Position numbers and translations under genes: made by a program
NCBI GenBank assembly: GCA_963850195.1
Contig: CAWKKD010000004.1
Location: 620,001-684,000 of the forward strand
Length of the DNA: 64,000 bases
Direction of reading: 5' to 3'
DNA from: Actinoallomurus sp963850195
Lineage (GTDB): Bacteria > Actinomycetota > Actinomycetes > Streptosporangiales > Streptosporangiaceae
Part shown: piece after piece, positions 54,451 through 63,642 of the stretch
Position numbering within the stretch: the first letter of the stretch is position 1
Layout of the letters: each line of letters opens with the position of its first letter
The notes under the pieces: model-generated
What the model saw: only the letters and a program-made list of their open reading frames with translations
What the model was told of the DNA's origin: nothing
Database searches by the model: none

Positions 54451-55776
54451 ATGACCGTACCTTTGAGCACGGCGGCCGAGATGATGCGCTGGATCCGGCT
54501 GATCGTCGACCAGGGGATTCGCCGCCCGGGCTATCCCGCGGACCAGTGGGCGGAGGGGTGGATCGCGCGGCACCTGCATGCGTCGAACCTCGATGACGTA
54601 CGGCTCGAGCCCGTTCCCCTCCAGCGCTGGCTGCCCCGGTCCGCGAGCCTGCGGGTCGGGGAGACGGAGTTCGCGGGCTTTCCCCTGCCGTACACGCGGG
54701 CGACCGAGGGCACGGCCGCGCCGCTCGTCAGGATGGACGGCGGCGACGTACGCGGCCGCCTGGCCGTCGACGAGCTGACGCTGACCGAGCTGCCGCAGAA
54801 GGCGATGGCAGAGCTGGCCACCGCGTCATACGACCCCGAGGGCGCGTTCGAGGACCTCACCCAGGTGCTGCCGCTCGGACCGCGGAGCGCGGCGGTGGCC
54901 GAGCCGGCGATCGAGGCGGGTGCCGCCGGGTTCGTCGGCGCGCTCACCGGCATGCCGTGGGAGACGCGCGACTACTACCTCCCGTACGACGCCGTACCCC
55001 GGCCGATTCCCGCGCTGTGGCTCTCCCCCGCCGACTCCGCCCGGCTGCTCGCCCTGATGGACGCCGGTGACCGCGTGGGTCACCTCACCGTCGACGCACT
55101 CACGGAGCCGGTGACCAGCAACAACGTGGTCGGGACGCTGCGCGGCGCGTCCGACCACTGGGTGATCATCGCTTCTCATCACGACGGCCCCTGGGCGTCG
55201 GCGGTCGAGGACGGTTCCGGCATCGCCCTCGTCCTGGCCGTCGCCCGCTACTTCGCGGCGCTGCCGGTCGCCGAGCGGCCGCACAACCTCCTCTTCCTGC
55301 TGACCGCCGGGCACATGGCCGGCGCCGCGGGCACCCGCGCGTTCATCGAGAGGCACCGGGCGCTCCTCGGCGAGGTCGTGCTCGAGATGCACCTCGAGCA
55401 CGCCGCGCTCCGTTGCGTCGCCCGCGACGGCCGGCTCGTGACGACGGACGATCCGGAGGTGCGCTGGTGGTTCACGACCCGGGCGCCGGCCCTGGAACGC
55501 CTGGTGGGCCGGGCCATCGAGGAGGAGGGGCTGCGCCGGTCGCTGGTGCTGCCGCCGGACGTGTTCTCCCCGATGCCCCCGACTGACGGCGCCTTCTTCC
55601 ACCCGGAGGGCGTTCCGCTCGTGCACTTCCTGTCGGCGCCGATGTACCTCTTCGACTCGGCCGACACGCTGGACAAGGTGGACGAGGCCGCGCTGGTCCC
55701 CCTCACGAGAGCGGCGATCCGGATCGTCGACGGCACCCGAGGCATGACCCCCAAAAGTCTGAGATCTTGGCATTGA
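54451..55776 (+). CDS. M28-like metallopeptidase-fold protein with altered active site
   Basis: A 441-residue protein with an inserted PA-like domain (about 70-210) and an M28 zinc-peptidase core. Metal-ligand positions are visible in IIASHHDGPWASAVEDGSG (H243/H244, D245, D254) and in LEMHLEHAAL. The usual catalytic Glu pair of M28 (FxxxxxEExGLxGS) is replaced by LLFLLTAGHMAGAAG, so normal peptidase activity is doubtful. There is no signal peptide. ATG 54451 has GAAGGAG eight bases upstream, while GTG 54424 has none. It is the first gene of the sugar-utilisation region and may act on a transported glycoside or amide rather than a peptide. Confidence 0.72.
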   Translation: MTVPLSTAAEMMRWIRLIVDQGIRRPGYPADQWAEGWIARHLHASNLDDVRLEPVPLQRWLPRSASLRVGETEFAGFPLPYTRATEGTAAPLVRMDGGDVRGRLAVDELTLTELPQKAMAELATASYDPEGAFEDLTQVLPLGPRSAAVAEPAIEAGAAGFVGALTGMPWETRDYYLPYDAVPRPIPALWLSPADSARLLALMDAGDRVGHLTVDALTEPVTSNNVVGTLRGASDHWVIIASHHDGPWASAVEDGSGIALVLAVARYFAALPVAERPHNLLFLLTAGHMAGAAGTRAFIERHRALLGEVVLEMHLEHAALRCVARDGRLVTTDDPEVRWWFTTRAPALERLVGRAIEEEGLRRSLVLPPDVFSPMPPTDGAFFHPEGVPLVHFLSAPMYLFDSADTLDKVDEAALVPLTRAAIRIVDGTRGMTPKSLRSWH

Positions 55777-55800
55777 CACCGAAATGCCGAGCGTTAATCA
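55769..55800 (+). promoter_or_regulatory. Promoter and candidate GntR operator
   Basis: A sigma-70-like promoter, TTGACA (55773-55778) and TAATCA (55795-55800), spaced 16 bases, lies upstream of the GntR gene. An inverted repeat GGCATT-N8-AATGCC (55769-55774 and 55783-55788) straddles the -35 box. It is ideally placed for autorepression by the GntR product. Confidence 0.6.
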
Positions 55801-55831
55801 TCAGGTTGTCCGTACCAATCTGAGGGTGAAC

Positions 55832-56641
55832 ATGACCGACTGGGAACGCCGTCTCGCGCTGGACCCGAGTGCCGCGGCGCCGCTCTACCACCAGCTTCGC
55901 GAACGCCTGCGGACCCTGGTGCGGGAATGCGAACCCGAGACGCTGCTCCCGACGGAGCGGGCGCTGATGGCCCATGCCCACGTCAGCCGCGCCACCGCAC
56001 GTCGCGCGATCGCCGACCTCGTACAGGAGGGGCTGCTGATCACCCGTCAGGGCAGCGGGACGTACACGGCACCCGGGCGGGTGCCGACCGAGCTCGGCCG
56101 CCGGCCCGCGGGCTTCACGGAGACCATGCTCCGGCTCGGCCGCCGCCCGGCGACGAAGCTGATCGAGGCGCAGCTCGTGACGGCGCCACCCGACATCGCG
56201 AACCGGCTCAACCTCGCCGACGGCGCCCGGGTCGTGGTCGTGGAGCGGCTACGGCTGCTGGACGACCAGCCCTGCATGCTCGAGCGCGCGCACCTGTCGG
56301 CCGACCTGTTCCCCGGGCTGCTGGACAGCGACCTGACCGGCTCGCTGTACGACATCCTCCGCTCGCGCTACGGCCTGACCCCGGCCTCCGGCACGGAGTC
56401 GATCATGGCGATCAACGCGGACAGCCGGCTCGCCCGGCGGCTGGACGTACCCGTCGCGGCGGCACTGATCGCGACCGCACGCACCACGAAGACCACGCAC
56501 GGCACGGTCCTGGAGCACACGATCCGCCACGCGCGCGGCGACATGTGCTCGTTCTTCGTCGAGCTCAACGACGCCAACAACGCCCTCACCGACCATTCGA
56601 CCGCCGACCCGATGCTGATGTCGGTGGCCGGCGAAACCTGA
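55832..56641 (+). CDS. GntR-family (HutC/UTRA) transcriptional regulator
   Basis: A 269-residue regulator. The GntR winged helix is at about 12-80 (PLYHQLRERLRTLV, then LLPTERALMAHAHVSRATARRAIADLV and LLITRQGSGTYTA). The UTRA effector domain follows (about 100-250, VVVVERLRLLDDQPCMLERAHL, HGTVLEHTIRHARGD). UTRA domains bind small ligands, often sugar phosphates or amino sugars. ATG 55832 has GAGGG upstream. It heads the gene set for sugar uptake and is the probable local repressor. Confidence 0.88.
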   Translation: MTDWERRLALDPSAAAPLYHQLRERLRTLVRECEPETLLPTERALMAHAHVSRATARRAIADLVQEGLLITRQGSGTYTAPGRVPTELGRRPAGFTETMLRLGRRPATKLIEAQLVTAPPDIANRLNLADGARVVVVERLRLLDDQPCMLERAHLSADLFPGLLDSDLTGSLYDILRSRYGLTPASGTESIMAINADSRLARRLDVPVAAALIATARTTKTTHGTVLEHTIRHARGDMCSFFVELNDANNALTDHSTADPMLMSVAGET

Positions 56642-56727
56642 TCCCACCAGCCTCAGCGGCCGGCGACACACCCGCCGCGGATCGGACCGAGCCCGGATCC
56701 GGATCGGTCCATGCGAGGGAGCCTTCC

Positions 56728-58014
56728 ATGACCGATGTGACGAGGCGTCACCTTTTCAAGACGGGCACCGGGCTGCTGATCGCCACCGGCCTGCTCGACG
56801 CCTGTACGCCCGGGAACGACGTGAAGCAGTCCTCGACCGGCAAGCCGCAGGGCAAGCTGACCGTCTGGCTGCACGAGTCGCGCGCCTACCACCAGGTGTT
56901 CCAGAGGCTCCTCGAGCAGTACAAGCGGGACTTCCCGGGCGTCGTCGTCACCCCGCAGTTCATCCCGGTCGCGCAGTACAACACCAAACTCCTCACCGCG
57001 TTCACCGGTGGGGACCCGCCGGACGTATGCAAGATCGGCGCCTGGACCCTGCCCGACCACGTGGCCAAGAACCGGCTCGTCCCCGTCGACCTGGCGTCTT
57101 CCGGCAGGTCGTCCATGGAGCAGCTCGCCTCGGACTACGAACCCGACGCGTTCAGGCCGGTCACCGTCGGCGGGCGTGCCTACGGCCTGCCGATCGACTT
57201 CAACACCACCTTCCTGCTCTACCGCCGCGACCGCTTCGAACAGGCCGGGATCGACCCGGACAAGCCGCCCCGCACCTGGGAGGACGTCGAGGCGTACAGC
57301 AAGAAGCTCACCAACGCCGACAAGAGCCGCGTCGGGCTGCAGTGGATCACGGGTGAGCCACAGTGGACGGTGCTGCAGCTCACCGCGCTGGTCCGCGGAC
57401 TCGGCGGGACCATCATCAGCCCGGACGGCACGAGGGGGACGTTAACCGGCGCCGCCGGGGTCAAGGCGCTCGAGTACGTCTCCAGGATCGGCAACGTACG
57501 GCTGCAGGACCCGCTGTTCGGCGCGGGTCTGTTCGCCAAGGGCGTCTCCGCCATGACGCTCGCGGGCTACTTCGCGCTCAGCCTCCTGAACCAGTACGGC
57601 AAGGGGCTCGTCCTCGGCAAGAACTACGACCTCGCGCCCATGCCCGCATGGCGGGCCGGCCGCGCGGTCACCCCCGCCTACACGTGGTGCTGGTCGGTTC
57701 CGCGGGCGTCCGGTAACCAGTTCACCGCCTGGCACTTCGTCAACTACCTGCAGCGGCCGCAGAACCAGACGGCCCAGATCCGGGACGCGAGCATCATCAC
57801 CCCGGTCCGCGACTGGTCGCACCTGGTGCCGGGGAACAAGGCCCTGGAGCTCATGGGCCAGGGGTACCCGGCCGCCGACTTCGGGCCGGTGATCAAGCCG
57901 TGGAACGAGATGGCCAAGACCCTCTCCGACACCCTCGTCGCCGTGGCGCTGGGGAAAAGCTCGCCCCGGGACGCCGCGGCGCGGTTCGACGCGCGGATGC
58001 GGAGCGTCCTGTGA
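56728..58014 (+). CDS. Sugar ABC transporter substrate-binding lipoprotein (CUT1)
   Basis: A 428-residue extracellular solute-binding protein. The N terminus has a twin-arginine-like start (VTRRHLFKTGTGLLIATGLL) and lipobox LLDAC. The fold is family 1 (KLTVWLHESRAYHQVFQRLLEQY, FTGGDPPDVCKIGAW, then AYGLPIDFNTTFLLYRRDRFEQAG). It presents an oligosaccharide or related glycoside to the two permeases. Aromatic residues YTWCWS in the second lobe are typical sugar stackers. It lies 86 bases after the GntR gene and is followed closely by the permeases. Confidence 0.9.
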   Translation: MTDVTRRHLFKTGTGLLIATGLLDACTPGNDVKQSSTGKPQGKLTVWLHESRAYHQVFQRLLEQYKRDFPGVVVTPQFIPVAQYNTKLLTAFTGGDPPDVCKIGAWTLPDHVAKNRLVPVDLASSGRSSMEQLASDYEPDAFRPVTVGGRAYGLPIDFNTTFLLYRRDRFEQAGIDPDKPPRTWEDVEAYSKKLTNADKSRVGLQWITGEPQWTVLQLTALVRGLGGTIISPDGTRGTLTGAAGVKALEYVSRIGNVRLQDPLFGAGLFAKGVSAMTLAGYFALSLLNQYGKGLVLGKNYDLAPMPAWRAGRAVTPAYTWCWSVPRASGNQFTAWHFVNYLQRPQNQTAQIRDASIITPVRDWSHLVPGNKALELMGQGYPAADFGPVIKPWNEMAKTLSDTLVAVALGKSSPRDAAARFDARMRSVL

Positions 58015-58027
58015 CCGGCGTACGCCG

Positions 58028-58969
58028 GTGAACGCCCTCCGTACCGGCCCGGCACACGCCGATCTCCCCCGCGGCCTCGCGCCGCGGCCGGTGCGCCGGG
58101 CCGGGCGGCGGGACCACCAGGGTGCCCGGACCGGGATCACGCTGTCGTTACCGGTCATGCTGTACTTCGCGGTCTTCTGGCTGCTGCCGTTCTGCAACGC
58201 GCTGTATCTGAGCTTCACCGACTACGCGATGGCCGGATCGCCGTCCTGGGTCGGCCTGGCCAACTACCGGCGGCTGATCCACGACCCGGAGTTCTGGCAC
58301 TCCGTACGCGTCACGCTCGTCTTCACGCTCTGCTCGGTCGTCCCGACCGTGGTCCTCGGGCTGCTCATCGCGGTGCCGCTGAGCCGGCCCCGCCGCCTGA
58401 ACCGGCTGCTGCGGACCGCGCTGCTCGTACCGGCCGCGATCCCGTTCGTGGCCACCAGCGTGACGTGGCAGATCATCTACGGCGACGACGGCTTCGCCAA
58501 CACCGTCCTCCGCGATGTCGGACTGGGCCACGTCTCCTGGGTGACCGACGAGAACGTCGCCCTGTGGTCGCTGATCATCATGGTGATCTGGAAGCAGCTC
58601 GGCCTCAACGTCCTGATCTTCACGGCGGGGCTGCAGGAGCTCCCCCGCAGCGTGTACGAGGCCGCGGCCATCGACGGCGCCGGGCCGGTCACGACGTTCG
58701 TACGGGTGACGCTGCCGCTGCTGCGACGCGCGATCCTGTTCGTGCTGGTCATCGCGGTCACGGCCGCGATGCAGTCCTTCATCCCGGCATATCTCCTCAC
58801 GCAGGGCGGCCCGGCCGGCGCCACCGAGGTACTCCCCCTCTACCTGTACAACAACGCGTTCGCCTTCCAGCGCATGGGCTACGCGTCGGCGGCGGCAATG
58901 GTGCTGCTCGTGCTCATGCTGACCATGTCGGTGGTGCAGTTCCGCTTCCTGCGCGGTGATGAGGGATGA
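58028..58969 (+). CDS. Sugar ABC transporter permease (MalF type)
   Basis: A 313-residue inner-membrane permease with six helices. The EAA loop that contacts the ATPase is YEAAAIDGAGPVTTFVRVTL near 215-235. The N-terminal cytoplasmic stretch is long and basic (residues 1-38). It starts 13 bases after the binding-protein stop and overlaps the next permease as ATGA. No ATPase gene is present; a shared MsiK-like ATPase encoded elsewhere is expected for CUT1 systems of actinomycetes. Confidence 0.9.
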   Translation: MNALRTGPAHADLPRGLAPRPVRRAGRRDHQGARTGITLSLPVMLYFAVFWLLPFCNALYLSFTDYAMAGSPSWVGLANYRRLIHDPEFWHSVRVTLVFTLCSVVPTVVLGLLIAVPLSRPRRLNRLLRTALLVPAAIPFVATSVTWQIIYGDDGFANTVLRDVGLGHVSWVTDENVALWSLIIMVIWKQLGLNVLIFTAGLQELPRSVYEAAAIDGAGPVTTFVRVTLPLLRRAILFVLVIAVTAAMQSFIPAYLLTQGGPAGATEVLPLYLYNNAFAFQRMGYASAAAMVLLVLMLTMSVVQFRFLRGDEG

Positions 58970-59781
58970 GGCGGCGTCCCGGGCGGATCGTCGTCACGGT
59001 CGTGCTGCTGGCGGTGGTGGCCACGATGTTCGTCCCGATCTACGTGATGCTGGTCGTCGCGTCCGCGCCCGACGACACCGACCTGCGCGGCGTCTGGTTC
59101 GACGGGTTCCACCTGTGGGGCAACCTGACCGAGATCTTCCGGACCGGGCACCTGTCGCGCTACCTCCTGAACAGCGTGATCCTCTCGGTCTCGATCAGCG
59201 TGCTGGACGTCGCGTTCTCGGCGTGCGCGGGGTACGCGCTGGCGCGGCTGCGCTTTCCCGGGCACCGGCTGCTGTTCGGCGCGATCATTGGCACGCTGGC
59301 GCTGTCACCGCCGATGATCATGGTCCCGATGTACGTCATCGTGCGCACCCTCGGCTGGATCGACAGCTACCAAGGGATGATCGTGCCGATGATGATCAGC
59401 GCGTTCGGGGTCTTCCTCGTACGGCAGTTCGCGCTCGGCATCCCCGGTGAGTTGCTCGACTCGGCGCGCGTCGACGGCGCCGGTGAGTTCCGCGTCTTCG
59501 CGCGGATCGCGTTCCCGCTGCTCCGGCCGGCGCTGCTCACGCTCTTCCTGATCCAGTTCCTGGTCCAGTGGGACAACCTGCTCTGGCCCCTGCTGGTGGC
59601 CAACCGGCAGTCGCTGTGGACGCTGCCGGTCGCGATCGCCTCGTTCCAGGGCGAACACGGCGTGAGCTTCCACCTGATGATGACGACCGCGTTGATCATC
59701 GCCGTTCCGCCCGTGGCCCTGCTCCTGCTGCTCCAGCGCTACTACGTGTCCGGCCTGACGCTGGGAGGCGTACGGAAATGA
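58966..59781 (+). CDS. Sugar ABC transporter permease (MalG type)
   Basis: A 271-residue permease with six hydrophobic helices and the EAA loop ELLDSARVDGAGEFRVFARI. It pairs with the MalF-like protein encoded just before. The start overlaps the previous stop, and its own stop overlaps the next start (ATGA), so expression is tightly coupled with the GH94-like enzyme. Confidence 0.9.
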   Translation: MRRRPGRIVVTVVLLAVVATMFVPIYVMLVVASAPDDTDLRGVWFDGFHLWGNLTEIFRTGHLSRYLLNSVILSVSISVLDVAFSACAGYALARLRFPGHRLLFGAIIGTLALSPPMIMVPMYVIVRTLGWIDSYQGMIVPMMISAFGVFLVRQFALGIPGELLDSARVDGAGEFRVFARIAFPLLRPALLTLFLIQFLVQWDNLLWPLLVANRQSLWTLPVAIASFQGEHGVSFHLMMTTALIIAVPPVALLLLLQRYYVSGLTLGGVRK

Positions 59782-61859
59782 GCGTCTTCGGAGAGTGGAC
59801 GCGCGCCGAGGGCCTGCCCGCCTTCGCCTACTCCGCCGGCCCGGTGACGTGGGACCCCATCATCGACCCGCCCAGCACCCGACACTGGGTGCACGTCGGC
59901 AACCGGCGGATCACGCTGGTGGCCGACAGCGACGGGCTCAGCGGCCTGTGGGACGAGCACACCGGATGCCGGTGGATCGCCGAGCGCACCGGCGTGAGCA
60001 GGCTGGGCGCGCTGTCCACGTACGCCCCCCGCTCGCGGTTGTTCGGCCCGATCTTCTCCCGGGTACGCGCCGTGGGCGCCGACGCCGAGCTCGAGCGCAC
60101 GGTGCTGTGCCCCGAAGGCGAGCTGCCCTGGCTGCTGATCCGGGTCACGGTCCTCAACCGGACCGGCGTGACGATGCGCCGGCCCCTGGCCGAAGAATGG
60201 GTCGTACGCCAGCGCGTGGTCGACCTGGCGTCCGCCCCTCCTCGTGACCTGCCGGCGCAGGACGACCCCATGGTGCTCCTCGAGGCGTTCGGCGGCGAGC
60301 GGGCCGAGGCCAGGTCCGGGCCGCTGGCGCTGACCGTCGACCTCGAGATCCCCCCGGGTGGCCGCGAGACGGTCTGGTTCCGCTTCGGGCTGGAGGACGG
60401 CGAGGCGCCGGCCGATCCCGCCGGGATCTACGCCGCCAGCCTGGCCGCGCTACGGGACCGGCTCCCCTCCGCCACCGCCACGCGCGCGCCGCAGGCCGGC
60501 ACCGAGATCCCCTGGCACGCGGCGCTGCTCACCGGTGGCGCCTGCGCCGACGATGTCCTCGGAGGCCACACCCTGGACCAGGGATCGGCGTACTCCTTCC
60601 GGCACGGCTTCAACGGCGCGGCGCGTGACCCGCTGCAGCACGCGTTACCGCTGGTCTATATCGAGCCGGACCTCGCGCTGTCCGTGCTGCGCAACACCTG
60701 CGCGTGGGGCGGCCCGGACGGCGACCTGCCGTACGCGCTCGACGGGCGCAAACGGCCGTGGACCGAGCGGTTCCGGCCCTCGGACCAGAACCTGTGGGCG
60801 CTCTGGCTGGCGGCCGAGTACGCCGCGGCAACCGGCGACCTGGACGCGTTCGCCCGGCCCGTGGCGTATCACCCCTGCCATCGCGCCGAGCCGGTCACGC
60901 TCGCCGAGAACCTCCGGCGTCAGTTCCGCTTCTTCACCGACGAGGTCGGCATCGGCGAACACGGTCACGTACGGATGCTCAACGCCGACTGGAACGACGT
61001 GGCGCTCGGCGATGCCGGGCCGGCCCGGAAGCTGGTGATCGAGCGCGGCGAGTCCGTGCTCAACTCGGCGATGGCCGCGTGGGTGCTCCCCGTGTACGCC
61101 GGGCTCGCCGAGCGGCTCGGCGACGCGGCCACCGCCGCGGAGGCGCGCGCACGCGCGGACGAGCTCCGGAAGAGGGTCGCGAGCGAATGGAACGGACGCT
61201 GGTTCCGGCGCGCGTACCGCCCGGACGTGGGTCCCGTCGGCGATGACGACCTCTGGCTCGAGGTGCAGCCGTGGGCGATCCTGTGCGGCGCGGCGGTCCC
61301 GGAGCGGGCGCGGGCCCTGCTCGCCACGATCGACGCGATCTGCCGGGCGGGGTCACCGCTGGGCGCGCGGCTGCGCCGTCCCGGCCGGGACGGCTCCGTC
61401 TGGTTCTCCATCAACGCGACCCTGATCTGGGCGGCCGCGCGCCACGACCCGGATCTCGCCTGGGACGAATGGCGGCGCATGAGCCTGCACGCGCATGCGG
61501 CGGCCTATCCCGGGATGTGGTCGGGCACCCTGTCCGGCCCGGACGCCTACCTCGCACCGGAGACCGACCGTCCGGGGCAGACCTGGGCCTGGCCGGAGTC
61601 CCGCGTCGCGATGCAGGCCTATCCGGTCGCCAACGCCCACAGCCACGCACAGCCACTGCTCGGCTACCTGCGGCTGCTCGGGGTCGAACCCACCGGCGAC
61701 GGGCGGCTGCGGTGCGGCGGCGGCGCGGCCTTCGAGAGCCGCACGCTCCTCGTACGGCCCGACGGCTCGGGACGGCTGCGGAGCACCGGGCCGGTCGAAG
61801 TGGTCACCCGGGACGGCAGCACGATCCGCGGTACGGGTGAGGTCGCATGGGGGGTTTGA
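59778..61859 (+). CDS. GH94-like (glycosyltransferase-36/cellobiose-phosphorylase-type) enzyme
   Basis: A 693-residue cytoplasmic enzyme with an N-terminal beta-sandwich (about 1-260) and an (alpha/alpha)6 barrel. Family signs are YSFRHGFNGAARDPLQHALPLVYIEPDLALSVL, the LNADWNDVAL segment (D404/D407 region, where cellobiose phosphorylases have the catalytic Asp in DWND), ERGESVLNSAMAAW and NAHSHAQPLLGYL. It probably cleaves the imported glycoside, by phosphorolysis or hydrolysis. The C terminus ends VAWGV, where the last two codons come from the inserted IS element. Rejoining the flanks would restore 13 other residues (see finding). Confidence 0.82.
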   Translation: MSVFGEWTRAEGLPAFAYSAGPVTWDPIIDPPSTRHWVHVGNRRITLVADSDGLSGLWDEHTGCRWIAERTGVSRLGALSTYAPRSRLFGPIFSRVRAVGADAELERTVLCPEGELPWLLIRVTVLNRTGVTMRRPLAEEWVVRQRVVDLASAPPRDLPAQDDPMVLLEAFGGERAEARSGPLALTVDLEIPPGGRETVWFRFGLEDGEAPADPAGIYAASLAALRDRLPSATATRAPQAGTEIPWHAALLTGGACADDVLGGHTLDQGSAYSFRHGFNGAARDPLQHALPLVYIEPDLALSVLRNTCAWGGPDGDLPYALDGRKRPWTERFRPSDQNLWALWLAAEYAAATGDLDAFARPVAYHPCHRAEPVTLAENLRRQFRFFTDEVGIGEHGHVRMLNADWNDVALGDAGPARKLVIERGESVLNSAMAAWVLPVYAGLAERLGDAATAAEARARADELRKRVASEWNGRWFRRAYRPDVGPVGDDDLWLEVQPWAILCGAAVPERARALLATIDAICRAGSPLGARLRRPGRDGSVWFSINATLIWAAARHDPDLAWDEWRRMSLHAHAAAYPGMWSGTLSGPDAYLAPETDRPGQTWAWPESRVAMQAYPVANAHSHAQPLLGYLRLLGVEPTGDGRLRCGGGAAFESRTLLVRPDGSGRLRSTGPVEVVTRDGSTIRGTGEVAWGV

Positions 61860-61874
61860 ACTGTTCGGGGTTTC

Positions 61875-62111
61875 GTGAGCAAGCGTGATCGAGCGTGTGT
61901 TCGTGTGAGTGTTGTGAGGTTGGCTGGGTGGGCGTGGGGGCACGGTGTGCGTCCGCGGACGGTGTGTCGGTGGTTGCGGGAGGGCGGGATGCCGGTGCCT
62001 GCGCGGCGTGTTTTGTCAGACCCTGCCGTGACGATGACGGTCGTGGAACACGGGGACAGGCTCGCCCGCTTCGGCGGCGTGATGCTCGGAATCGGGCGGT
62101 GCGCGCGGTGA
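61875..62111 (+). pseudogene. tnpA: Internally deleted IS607 TnpA (serine recombinase) remnant
   Basis: The 78-codon frame joins two separate parts of IS607 TnpA. The N-terminal MerR-like helix-turn-helix is LAGWAWGHGVRPRTVCRWLREGGMPVPARRV. A part of the recombinase core follows directly, LSDPAVTMTVVEHGDRLARFG. The catalytic-serine region (ARVSSHDQ-type) that should lie between them is missing, and the C-terminal end is also lost. The protein cannot catalyse recombination. TnpB remains complete downstream. Confidence 0.75.
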
Positions 62112-62160
62112 GTGCGGTGAGTGCGGCCACGGCCACCGGCTTGGGGCCGGGGGTTGTGTG

Positions 62161-63642
62161 ATGCCCAGGTTTGAGGTTCCTGAGGGGTGGACGGTCCAGG
62201 CGTATCGGTTCGCGCTTGATGCGTCGCCGGGTCAGGTGCGTGCGTTCTGGTCGCATGCCGGTGCCGCCCGGAAAGCGCACAACACCATGCTCGCCCTGGT
62301 GATGGCGGTCATGGAGCAGCGGGCAGCCGAACGTTCCTACGGCGTCGCTGAGGATCGCCTCACTCCGGCGTTGTCGTGGACGTTGCCGTCGTTGCGACGG
62401 GAGTGGAACGCTCGTAAGGACGTGGTGGCGCCGTGGTGGGCCGCGAACTCTAAGGAGGCCTACAACACCGGCCTGGACGCGTTAGCGCGAGGGCTGGAGG
62501 CCTGGTCGAAGTCCCGCAAGGGCGAGCGCGCCGGAAGACCCGTGGGGTTCCCCCGGTTCAAGTCCAGGCGGTCGCGGGCCTCGGTGCGGTTCACCACCGG
62601 ATGCATCCGCATCGAGGCAGACCGGCACCACGTGGTGCTGCCCCGGCTGGGGCGGATCAAGACACATGAATCCACGAGAAAGCTGGCCCGGCGCCTCGAG
62701 CGTGAGACCGCCCGGATCTTGTCCGCGACGTTGTCGCGTGACAGTGCGGGCCGCTGGTTCGTCTCCTTCCAAACCATCGTGCAACGTAGCCAGGTCCCCG
62801 CACAGGCGGGAGGCTCCCCGGATCCGGTGGTGGGGGTGGATGTGGGGGTGAAGGCCGACGCGCTGTTGGTGGTCGCCACACCGGACGGCCGTGAGGTCTC
62901 CCGCACACCCGCACCCAAATCTTTGACCGCGGCTCAAGGCCGGTTGCGGGCGCTGGGACGCAAGGCCGCCCGGCAGCAGGGCCCCTACGACCCGGCGACG
63001 CGGACGAGGCGGGAGCCGTCGAGGCGGTGGCGGCGCACCCAAACCCGGATCGGGAAAACCCACGCCCGTGTCGCGGCGGTACGCCACGACGTGCTGCATA
63101 AGGCCACCACCGAACTGGCGCAACGCCACCAGATCATCGTGGTGGAGACCCTGAACGCATCCGGCATGCGCACCGCCGGAGGCGCCTACAAACGGGGCCT
63201 GAACCGCGCGCTCGCCGATGCCGCGCTCGCGCAGGCACGGCGGATGCTGGGCTACAAGACCCGCTGGTACGGCTCCACACTGGTCGAAGCCGACCGGTAC
63301 TACCCCTCATCGAAGACCTGTTCGGGCTGTGGCAGGCGAAAACCAAACCTGACCCTGGCCGACCGGACCTACACGTGTGAACACTGCGGCCTGACGATCG
63401 ATCGTGATCTCAATGCCGCGGTCAATCTCGCTCGCCTCGGCGACCCGTCACGGGGAATGGGGACCGGTACCGGGAGTGGCCCGGCCGCCAACCACCGGGT
63501 TGGAGACGGGCGTGGAGCCATGCAGGAGACCGCGACCACACCCGTGGTCAACGCAGCAGGCTGTGAAACGTCAACCCGGCACGACACCACCACAGGTGTC
63601 ACTCAGACCGGGACCGCCCCGCCGCAAGGCGAGGCTGCCTAA
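62161..63642 (+). CDS. tnpB: TnpB, RNA-guided nuclease of IS607 element
   Basis: A 493-residue TnpB. The RuvC-like triad is intact: D227 in VVGVDVGVKADALL, E329 in IIVVETLNASGM and D414/D416 in LTIDRDLNAAVNL. The zinc ribbon has C387/C390 and C406/C409 (CSGCG and CEHCG). The N terminus, PRFEVPEGWTVQAYRFALD, is typical of actinomycete IS607/IS605 TnpB. The last 65 residues are low-complexity (GTGTGSGPAANHRVG, ending APPQGEAA); this part of the gene doubles as the guide-RNA scaffold in such elements. ATG 62161 is preferred to GTG 62158. The TAA stop overlaps the ATG of the ROK kinase gene. Confidence 0.9.
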   Translation: MPRFEVPEGWTVQAYRFALDASPGQVRAFWSHAGAARKAHNTMLALVMAVMEQRAAERSYGVAEDRLTPALSWTLPSLRREWNARKDVVAPWWAANSKEAYNTGLDALARGLEAWSKSRKGERAGRPVGFPRFKSRRSRASVRFTTGCIRIEADRHHVVLPRLGRIKTHESTRKLARRLERETARILSATLSRDSAGRWFVSFQTIVQRSQVPAQAGGSPDPVVGVDVGVKADALLVVATPDGREVSRTPAPKSLTAAQGRLRALGRKAARQQGPYDPATRTRREPSRRWRRTQTRIGKTHARVAAVRHDVLHKATTELAQRHQIIVVETLNASGMRTAGGAYKRGLNRALADAALAQARRMLGYKTRWYGSTLVEADRYYPSSKTCSGCGRRKPNLTLADRTYTCEHCGLTIDRDLNAAVNLARLGDPSRGMGTGTGSGPAANHRVGDGRGAMQETATTPVVNAAGCETSTRHDTTTGVTQTGTAPPQGEAA

